From positions 1 to 64,000 of the forward strand of contig JAJEGS010000045.1 of the NCBI GenBank assembly GCA_022819745.1: 64,000 nucleotides of DNA. The letters run 5' to 3'. Positions 58,421-64,000 of the stretch are shown here, in pieces (the stretch's first letter is position 1; the number at the start of each line of letters is the position of its first letter). This stretch comes from Candidatus Latescibacterota bacterium (GTDB lineage: Bacteria > Latescibacterota > UBA2968 > UBA8231). The notes under the pieces were generated by a model. The model worked only from the letters and a program-made list of their open reading frames with translations. It did not search any database and had not been told where the DNA came from. A program made the translations under genes and the position numbers.

Positions 58421-61059
58421 CGCGCGGTCTGGGGCTTGACGGTGCAGGTGGGACAGACGCGCCGCAGGTGTTCGCGCCGCACCTGCCACAGGTCGTGGGC
58501 CTTCACCAATTCGCATTCGGCCTGCCCGACCTTACCCCGCCGCTGCAACTTCCTCCGGTCGAGGGTTGAGTCCAGCTTGTGAGTTGGAACCGGGCAGGGG
58601 CCGCTGCGAAAGGCCAGTCCCAAAACCTCTTCTACGGTCCCGTCCTCGCGCACGATGCGGTCTGGAATTGCAAAAGACTCAATGCAGCCGCAGGGCACGG
58701 ACATCTCGGCCACGTGATAGGCCGTGCTCGTGTCGTGCGTCGAGCCCAGCGCGAGAATGTAGCCGCCGTCGTGGACCAATTTGCCGATTGGGCTGTCTTG
58801 CGCCCAGATCCCAGCTTCGAGATGACCTTGGCAATAGTAGCTGGCACGCGGCCCAATCGCCGCTACCGCGTGGGTGGGATGCATGCTGCGCTCAGCTTCG
58901 GTGCGCCGCCACAGTGCGTCTGGGATGGTGCCGTTGGTGGTGGGCGTGGTCAGCGGGTTGAAGACTTTCGCCGCGCGGTGATTGAATGAAGGTGCCAGCA
59001 GGGTCCCGCGCTTGCCAACCGCCTGCAAGAGCGCATCGACGACAGTCTCGGCACCGCCCTCGACAAAGCCGATAGCCGACAGGGAACTGTGGACCATTAG
59101 GTCCATGCCTGGGGTGACGCCCAAGCGGCGCAAATCCCGCACCAGTTCCTTGCGGCCGATCATATTAGCCGGATCGGTCAATTCGGCGTAGCCCAATTTG
59201 GCGTGTGCTGCGAAGTACTCGTGTACCCGATCAACGGCGACGGGGCCTTCCATCCGCGGCCCGGCCGGATAGTCGGCTTCCTCGCAGGCGATGCGCTCGG
59301 CGATTTTGCCTAAATTCCGGCGGCCGTCGGCCCAAAACAGCGCCCACTGCGGTAGCTGTGCGGTTGAGATACGCGCGTTGATCGCGGATGGCGTATTTTC
59401 GGCGGTCGGCGCGAGTACGGCCGTGCGCCGCGGTACCAGCCGCGCTTGGGCCGTGCGCCGCGCGCGCTTGTCCGGTAGCGCGGCCTCGGCTGCGGCGTCC
59501 GCTACTTGCCGCTCGCTTTCGTCCATGGCCGCCAAAATCTCGCGCCGACCGCCTCCCCAGAGCCAGCGCGTGAGCCGCCGCACACTGCGGCTGTGGGCCT
59601 CGCGCACGTATTCGGCTTCGGCGCGGGGCCGCTTTTTCTTTTGCAATATGGAGAGAAAATGCTGGGTCTCGGTGCGGACCAACTCCTTCACTTCGCGGCT
59701 GCCCATGTCGGCCAAATAGTACAGATAGGCCGCCATCGAGGCCGCGCAGGTCTCCAGCCCCCGCGGACTGAGCAGGGCTTCCACGTCGGCCGAAGAGTGG
59801 TAGGCGTCGAAGCCGCGCCCGCTCTTGCGGTGATGGGTGGTGATCCAAGGGCAGGGAAATCCGTACTGGGGATCGCCGATCAAGGTGTCAGACGTGGACA
59901 TGAATCGCGCTAGATGCACGCGATAGCCAGGCTTGTGTTGCCGCACCCCGGCCCGCAAGATAGCCGCGCCGACCCGATCGACGAAACCTGCCGACATGGG
60001 GATCGTCGCGTGCCACTCCAGCCGGCCATCGCAGACGGCGGGTCGGGAGCCGATCGTGTCGATACACACACCAGCCAAAGGGGTCTGCAAGCGCCGCACC
60101 CGCTCTAGATAGGCGAAGAACCCGTAGCACTCATAGGCGTTGAGCAGGCGAATGGTGCGCTTGGGGCGCGCGAGTTTACCCGCGCGGATAAGCCCTTCGA
60201 CCACGCGGGTGATCTCCAAGGTGGCAGCTACCCCTGAAGCGTTGTCGATGGCCCCCGGCTCGGCGCTGTGCGCGATGGCCCACACTTCGGCCTGCGGGTC
60301 GCCGGCTCCCTCGATGATGCCGCTGACCACGTCGTGGCTGCCGACGTATTTGCGGATGTCGGCTCGCACGTGCAGGGTTAGGGGGCCACGTTGCTGCGCC
60401 AGCCGCCGCAACCGCTTCCCTTGCTGCTCAGAGATCACAAAGCCCACCAACTGCGCCGCCGCATGTTCGAGGGGAATTGCACCCCACCCGAATTTGGTCC
60501 ACGCCACTGCCTTGGGCAGGTTGGGCACCGGCCGGTCGGTTATAACGGCGGCGGCCCCTTTAGTAGCTAAAAGAGCGAGGTGGACGCGCGGATCTAGCTT
60601 GGTCAGCACAATTGCACTAGCCAGTCCGTCGGTTGGCTGCCGTTGGATGTCTTCGACTTGGTCGAGAATCACCAACCGCAGCCGCAAACCATCTGCCGGG
60701 GTCGCCGCGCTCCACTGGATGACGTGCCAGGGATTTTCCTGCCAATCCAGTATTCGCTCGGTGAGCGGATGCACCACATCCACAGTCGCGCCCGCGACAT
60801 CGGCGGCCTCGCGGATGATCCACCGGCCCGACCCCAACCGCCCTCCGGTCTGGATGGATTCGACCTCCACGCGTGCGCCGGTGGCCTCGTAGCGGCTAGT
60901 TAGCGTGGCGGTCGTTTCGCCGAAGCGGTCAAATGAATTCCAGCGATCGGTTTGTACCACATCTCGCGCCGCCGCCATCATCTCCTGCCCATCCGCCTGC
61001 TGCAACATCAGCGGTAGAGTTTGGCGACAAAGCTGCTGCAACGACTTCGCGCTAGGCAT
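58417..61059 (-). CDS. M28-like peptidase fused to an AAC(3)-family acetyltransferase
   Basis: From ATG 61059 (SD AAGGAGG) the protein has 880 residues. The N-terminal half resembles M28/DUF4910 zinc aminopeptidases: a PA-like insert (about 95-225), then putative metal ligands H264, D272 (DNASG), E310 (NAYECYG), D334 (CIDTIG), and a distal His in ITTHHRK. The C-terminal 245 residues (636-880) form an AAC(3) domain: RDLRRLGVTPGMDLMVHSSL, GGAETVVDALLQAVG, LAPSFNH, and active-site MHPTHAVAAIGP. There is no signal peptide, so both act in the cytoplasm. Hydrolysis of an amide followed by acetylation of the freed amine is an attractive idea but an inference. I know of no common family with this order. 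Confidence 0.85.
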   Translation of the reverse strand: MPSAKSLQQLCRQTLPLMLQQADGQEMMAAARDVVQTDRWNSFDRFGETTATLTSRYEATGARVEVESIQTGGRLGSGRWIIREAADVAGATVDVVHPLTERILDWQENPWHVIQWSAATPADGLRLRLVILDQVEDIQRQPTDGLASAIVLTKLDPRVHLALLATKGAAAVITDRPVPNLPKAVAWTKFGWGAIPLEHAAAQLVGFVISEQQGKRLRRLAQQRGPLTLHVRADIRKYVGSHDVVSGIIEGAGDPQAEVWAIAHSAEPGAIDNASGVAATLEITRVVEGLIRAGKLARPKRTIRLLNAYECYGFFAYLERVRRLQTPLAGVCIDTIGSRPAVCDGRLEWHATIPMSAGFVDRVGAAILRAGVRQHKPGYRVHLARFMSTSDTLIGDPQYGFPCPWITTHHRKSGRGFDAYHSSADVEALLSPRGLETCAASMAAYLYYLADMGSREVKELVRTETQHFLSILQKKKRPRAEAEYVREAHSRSVRRLTRWLWGGGRREILAAMDESERQVADAAAEAALPDKRARRTAQARLVPRRTAVLAPTAENTPSAINARISTAQLPQWALFWADGRRNLGKIAERIACEEADYPAGPRMEGPVAVDRVHEYFAAHAKLGYAELTDPANMIGRKELVRDLRRLGVTPGMDLMVHSSLSAIGFVEGGAETVVDALLQAVGKRGTLLAPSFNHRAAKVFNPLTTPTTNGTIPDALWRRTEAERSMHPTHAVAAIGPRASYYCQGHLEAGIWAQDSPIGKLVHDGGYILALGSTHDTSTAYHVAEMSVPCGCIESFAIPDRIVREDGTVEEVLGLAFRSGPCPVPTHKLDSTLDRRKLQRRGKVGQAECELVKAHDLWQVRREHLRRVCPTCTVKPQTAR

Positions 61060-61106
61060 GATTTCCTCCTTTTTAGACCCTAATAAAAGTCGAGGCATGG
61101 ATTGAA

Positions 61107-61155
61107 ACAAAAAAGCGGAGAGCTAGCGGACGAAAACGTCCACCAACTCTCCGCT
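61107..61155 (-). terminator. Rho-independent terminator of the small HTH-like gene
   Basis: On the minus strand AGCGGAGAG and CTCTCCGCT (61155-61147 and 61122-61114) close a long stem with an inner GGACG/CGTCC hairpin, followed by seven T residues (61113-61107). It separates the 61181 gene from the peptidase fusion. Confidence 0.9.
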
Positions 61156-61180
61156 GGCCGAGCGCAGTATGCGATGCCTA

Positions 61181-61438
61181 TTAGTTGAGGTCGAGGACCT
61201 CCTCTAGCGCCTTGATCTCTTGCAGGTCGATGTCGATGTCTTCCAAGAGATCGTCGTCGCGCTGGCGGCCAAACTCCTCGCGCCGCCGCCGTTTGCGCGC
61301 ATAGGGGGTCTCGATTTTATAGAGCCGACAGAGCCGACTGAAACTGCCCGGGGCAATACCCAGCGCACGGCTAGCCTCTTGATTGCTCGCGTAAATGCGC
61401 GCCGCGCGCCTGATGCGTTCTGGCTCGATTTTGCGCAT
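61181..61438 (-). CDS. Small helix-turn-helix-like protein
   Basis: From ATG 61438 the protein has 85 residues. RIRRAARIYASNQEASRALGIAPGSFSRLC forms a plausible HTH, and a basic patch (ARKRRRREEFGRQR) is followed by an acidic helix (DDDLLEDIDIDLQEIKALEEVL). GGAGAG lies 11 bases before the ATG. It could be a DNA-binding switch. A longer reading to 61654 is rejected because it crosses two terminators. Confidence 0.65.
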   Translation of the reverse strand: MRKIEPERIRRAARIYASNQEASRALGIAPGSFSRLCRLYKIETPYARKRRRREEFGRQRDDDLLEDIDIDLQEIKALEEVLDLN

Positions 61439-61492
61439 GAGTTGTTTTCTCTCCAGATCTTCAATTGGTGCGAAGTTCGACGAAATTGAACG

Positions 61493-61522
61493 AAAAAAGC
61501 CGCAGCATTTTTGCGCCACGGC
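61493..61522 (-). terminator. Terminator-like hairpin, distal of a tandem pair
   Basis: On the minus strand GCCGTGGCG and TGCTGCGGC-type arms (61522-61499, with wobbles) are followed by six T residues (61498-61493). It lies between the noncoding region and the small HTH-like gene. Confidence 0.6.
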
Positions 61523-61526
61523 CATC

Positions 61527-61549
61527 AAAAAAGCCGCTGGAAAGCGGCT
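61527..61549 (-). terminator. Terminator-like hairpin, proximal of a tandem pair
   Basis: On the minus strand AGCCGCT (61549-61543) pairs perfectly with AGCGGCT (61538-61532) around the loop TTCC, followed by six T residues (61532-61527). A terminator without a coding gene upstream suggests that a noncoding transcript ends here. Confidence 0.75.
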
Positions 61550-61972
61550 GGATCGAAATCGATGTATCGCCGGTTTCCGGGACGCAAAAGTGCCCTCCTT
61601 CTCGAAAGCGCTGTCCCGAAAACCCCGTGGGAAAGCCCTTGCACGCGCGGTCAATCGCTTAAGATGATGCGAATGCGAGGTGAGTTCCCGATTCGGCTGG
61701 GCGTTTTAGCCAGCCGATGCACACAACCTGAAGAGTCGTGCGTGTATCCTAGGGATTGGGACGAACGCGCAACGCTCGGATGCTGTTCGTAGCCCGCATA
61801 TTTGGGATCGTATGGCCGCCCCCATCGGGGAGCTGGCTCCTGAGACTACACGAGGATCGATGTGCGAAGAAAATCATTCTTTGAGGCCCTCCTCTCCTAT
61901 GGTGATGTGCAATTTGCTTTGCACGGTTTTTGACTGCCTTTTAGTTTCAGTTTCAAGGTGATATATTGTCAA
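61550..61972 (-). ncRNA. Candidate noncoding RNA ending at the tandem terminators
   Basis: A minus-strand TTGACA at 61972-61967 could be a -35 box, although the -10 (TGAAAC region) is poor. From there to the terminator lie about 400 bases with several stable stems and no ORF. It does not match tmRNA, RNase P, 6S or SRP RNA consensus that I can check by eye. The evidence is structural only. Confidence 0.25.
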
Positions 61973-62103
61973 GGAAAAAATGGCTAAGAATAGAAAAAAA
62001 AGAACTTTACGTCATTTTCTGAATATCTCTTTATTTATCCGCATATTTATCAATCAATCTGCGCCAGATGGCGCGCGATTCCTAACAATATAAGGAGACC
62101 ATT

Positions 62104-62424
62104 ATGTATTCGATTGGCTTAGCTATGCGGCTGCGTCCCGATGCGTACGCCGAGTACAAACAAGCCCACGACGACCTGTGGCCCGAAATCGCCGACAGCA
62201 TGGCCGACAACGAGGTCAGCATGGCCATCTACCGCTTGGACGAATACCTCATCATCCACGCGGTTGCCCCCACCGAGGAAGACTGGCTCAAGAGCCGCCA
62301 AGTTCCCATTCTAGAAGAGTGGTACGACTACATGGCCCAGTTGCTGGAGACCGACGCCGAGGGGGAGATCATCTTCGAGGAGCTACCTGAAGCCTTTGCC
62401 TTTGGGATGTTCAAGGAAGAGTGA
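62104..62424 (+). CDS. rhaM: L-rhamnose mutarotase
   Basis: The 106-residue protein equals the usual RhaM length. It begins MYSIGLAMRLRPDAYAEYKQ with the conserved HDDLWPEI segment (Asp and His used in anomer exchange), then YRLDEYLIIHAVA and EEWYDYMAQLLE. It interconverts the alpha and beta anomers of L-rhamnose or related sugars (possibly L-fucose). SD AAGGAG precedes the ATG. It faces a convergent FAH gene and a PduP/EutE-like dehydrogenase, which fits deoxysugar breakdown. Confidence 0.9.
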   Translation: MYSIGLAMRLRPDAYAEYKQAHDDLWPEIADSMADNEVSMAIYRLDEYLIIHAVAPTEEDWLKSRQVPILEEWYDYMAQLLETDAEGEIIFEELPEAFAFGMFKEE

Positions 62425-62427
62425 ACG

Positions 62428-63231
62428 CTAGGCTGCTTCCACCGGATTTTGCAGTCGGCCGATCTGGTCTACTTCCACTACTACCTCGTCTCCGGCGGTA
62501 AGCCACACGGGCGGTTTGCGCGCAAAACCCACGCCCTGCGGGGTGCCGGTGAGAATGACCGTGCCCGGCAGCAAAGTCGTATCTTCGCTGAGGAATTCGA
62601 TTAGTTCAGCGACCGTGAAGATCATGTCGCCGGTGGTGTGATCCTGCATGGTTGCGCCGTTGAGAATCGTGCGGATGCCGAGGGTTTGCGGGTCGGGGAT
62701 TTCGTCGGCGGTGACCAGCACCGGCCCCAACGGGCAGAAGGTGTCAAAGCCCTTGCCGCGGATCCACTGTCCGCCGCCGCCGTGGAGTTGCCACTTGCGG
62801 GCTGAGACGTCGTTGGCGCACGTGTATCCGAGCACGTAGCTGAGAGCGTCGGCTCGCGCCACATTGCGGGCGGCCTTGCCGATTACCACCGCGAGTTCGC
62901 ACTCGTAGTCAACTTCTGGGCCGCGGCGGCAGCAGGCTGGCAGCAGGATCGGGTCGCCCGGGCCGCAGACCGCGCTCGTGGGCTTGGCAAAGACGACGGG
63001 CTGCTCGGGCGGCTCGAGGCCGGATTCAGCCGCGTGCTCGCGGTAGTTTAGTCCAATGCAGAAAATGTTGGTCGGGGCCAGCGGCGCGAGCAGTCTTTTG
63101 ACGGACACTTGTTCGCCGGTGGGGACTAGATCTGCGAAGAGATCGCCGGCGAGTACGGAGGCTTGGTCTCCCTCGGCTTCAAGGCCCCAACGGACGACGT
63201 CGTCAGCGTCGATAAAGCGGATGATGCGCAT
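62428..63231 (-). CDS. Fumarylacetoacetate hydrolase (FAH) family protein
   Basis: The 267-residue protein has the FAH core: IFCIGLNYREHAAESGLEPPE, VDYECELAVVIGKAARNV, GYTCANDVSARKWQLHGGGGQWIRGKGFDTFCPLGP, and TGTPQGVGF. The metal site is built by E in DYECELA and D in ANDVSAR. Members hydrolyse or decarboxylate 2-keto acids, including steps in deoxysugar breakdown such as 2,4-diketo-3-deoxy-L-fuconate hydrolysis. The sugar-related neighbours support this, but the exact reaction is not certain. Confidence 0.9.
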   Translation of the reverse strand: MRIIRFIDADDVVRWGLEAEGDQASVLAGDLFADLVPTGEQVSVKRLLAPLAPTNIFCIGLNYREHAAESGLEPPEQPVVFAKPTSAVCGPGDPILLPACCRRGPEVDYECELAVVIGKAARNVARADALSYVLGYTCANDVSARKWQLHGGGGQWIRGKGFDTFCPLGPVLVTADEIPDPQTLGIRTILNGATMQDHTTGDMIFTVAELIEFLSEDTTLLPGTVILTGTPQGVGFARKPPVWLTAGDEVVVEVDQIGRLQNPVEAA

Positions 63232-63369
63232 GTCTTTCTCCTTTGTTTTTCCACCATTTGCACAAACCTTAAGGCAGGGCTAGCAGCCCGTCAAATGACC
63301 TTGACGCTCAGAGAGGGGCCGCCTATTTTCCCCATTCTCAAATATTAGATCCAACGCGAGGAAAAAAGC

Positions 63370-64000
63370 GTGTCCCAAAATGTCAGCGAAGAACACGTAC
63401 GCAAAATAGTCGAAGAAGTGGTACAGCGAGTCGTCAGCGGCGGGAACGGCAGCGAGGGCGGGGACACAGGTGTCTTCTCGACGGTTGACGCGGCCGTCCA
63501 AAGTGCGACTCGTGCCCAGCAGCAATTGGTCGCCTTGTCGCTGGAGGAGCGCAAAAAGATCGTCGAAGCCCTCCGGCAGACGGCGCACGCTCACGCCGAG
63601 GAATTTTCGCGGCGGGCCTTGGCCGAGACGGGCATGGGGCGGCTGGAAGACAAGATCATCAAGCACCAAGTCGCGGCGGACACCACGCCCGGCGTCGAAG
63701 ACCTAGAGGCCACTTCGTGGACCGGCGATCACGGGCTGACCGTAGTAGAAATGGCCCCCTACGGGGTCATCGGCGCGGTTACTCCATCGACGCATCCCGT
63801 ACCGACGATGGTCAACAACGCCATTTGTATTGTCGCCGCGGGGAACTCGGTCGTCTTCAACGTACATCCGGCGGGCAGAAAAGTCTCCATGTTCGCGGTG
63901 GGCTTGATTAATCAGGCCATCGTCGCAGTTGGCGGCCCGGCCAATTTGGTGACTGCGGTCGAAACGCCGACCATCGAGACGGCCAACGAATTGTTCAACC
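63370..64000 (+). CDS. CoA-acylating aldehyde dehydrogenase (PduP/EutE-like), partial at the right edge
   Basis: GTG at 63370 (SD GAGG) opens a frame running off the window, with 210 visible residues. After a Gly-rich linker, matches to PduP/EutE are strong: FSTVDAAVQSATRAQQQL, RRALAETGMGRLEDKIIKH, TPGVEDLEATSWTGD, MAPYGVIGAVTPSTHPV, NNAICIVAAGNSVVFN. The first 20 residues form an amphipathic helix (EEHVRKIVEEVVQRVV) like the encapsulation peptides of microcompartment enzymes. It would convert lactaldehyde or a similar aldehyde to acyl-CoA inside a shell. The catalytic Cys lies beyond the edge. Confidence 0.88.
   Translation, partial: MSQNVSEEHVRKIVEEVVQRVVSGGNGSEGGDTGVFSTVDAAVQSATRAQQQLVALSLEERKKIVEALRQTAHAHAEEFSRRALAETGMGRLEDKIIKHQVAADTTPGVEDLEATSWTGDHGLTVVEMAPYGVIGAVTPSTHPVPTMVNNAICIVAAGNSVVFNVHPAGRKVSMFAVGLINQAIVAVGGPANLVTAVETPTIETANELFN

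Larger units (their letters stand above)
61439..62103. other. 665-base noncoding region rich in hairpins
   Basis: No plausible gene is seen on either strand. The part near 61550-61860 is GC-rich and holds many self-complementary pieces, such as CGGCTGG/CCAGCCG (61694-61717) and ACGAAC/GTTCGT (61761-61790), while 61900-62090 is AT-rich and probably contains the promoter of the rhamnose mutarotase gene. Two terminators (61493-61522 and 61527-61549) face the minus strand. Confidence 0.6.

Noticed and set aside
61439..61654. N-terminal extension of the small HTH-like protein
   Set aside because: It would run through two terminators and lacks any SD or homology.

Overview
The window is GC-rich, densely coded bacterial chromosome with no tRNA or rRNA gene that I can recognise. 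A TonB-dependent outer-membrane receptor shows a Gram-negative cell envelope. The gene mix includes three phytanoyl-CoA dioxygenase-type enzymes, Gfo/Idh/MocA, ThuA and Ldh-type catabolic enzymes, membrane-anchored ankyrin proteins, a class I lysyl-tRNA synthetase, and a rhamnose mutarotase next to a PduP/EutE-like dehydrogenase. It resembles uncultured marine or sponge-associated lineages of the Latescibacterota/Poribacteria kind. That placement is an inference from gene content, not from a phylogeny.

Layout. 1-424: the tail of a transposase-like ORF. 424-4543: a LacI-type sensor without a DNA-binding domain, then a TPP riboswitch and terminator controlling a TonB receptor and thiamine pyrophosphokinase, which reads as a thiamine uptake and activation operon. 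4578-8070: Gfo/Idh/MocA oxidoreductase, NYN nuclease-cold-shock fusion, SGNH hydrolase, PhyH oxygenase. 8092-12288: a minus-strand operon with a consensus promoter (DUF2089 regulator, small membrane protein, two SHOCT-like/DUF4097 proteins), followed by a decayed met-zincin protease. 12345-17277: beta-lactamase-family hydrolase, HAD phosphatase, ThuA, Ldh-type dehydrogenase and a beta-propeller protein. 17415-19992: an ABC-2 exporter (two permeases, one ATPase).

20174-20776 is the most interesting gene: an AhpD/carboxymuconolactone-decarboxylase-like protein with an in-frame UGA exactly at the second active-site cysteine position, followed by a well-placed SECIS-like hairpin. It is very probably a selenoprotein. 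20963-26068: membrane acyltransferase, phosphoesterase, and a two-subunit molybdenum hydroxylase. 26106-30120: two tandem membrane-anchored ankyrin proteins and the trace of a third. 30259-38585: aldo/keto reductase, cupin, AAC(3) acetyltransferase, two more PhyH enzymes, a Rieske/amidohydrolase/phosphoesterase block flanked by inverted repeats, an APH-type kinase and a small membrane protein.

38912-42110: MnmA, AhcY and a GNAT acetyltransferase. 42244-44716: ECF sigma factor, anti-sigma factor and an exported protein with two similar halves. 44762-47836: a 2-oxoacid dehydrogenase (E1 alpha, E1 beta, and an E2 that lacks the catalytic histidine). 47846-53865: ComEC, YhbY, a broken toxin-antitoxin pair, DUF72, LysRS and IF-1. 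53987-61059: TPR and propeller proteins, a large multi-pass DUF6785-like membrane protein and a rare M28-like peptidase-AAC(3) fusion. 61181-62103: a small HTH-like gene and a 665-base noncoding stretch with tandem terminators. 62104-64000: rhamnose mutarotase, a FAH-family hydrolase and the start of a PduP/EutE-like CoA-acylating aldehyde dehydrogenase with an encapsulation-peptide-like N-terminus. This suggests that a fucose/rhamnose microcompartment locus begins at the right edge.
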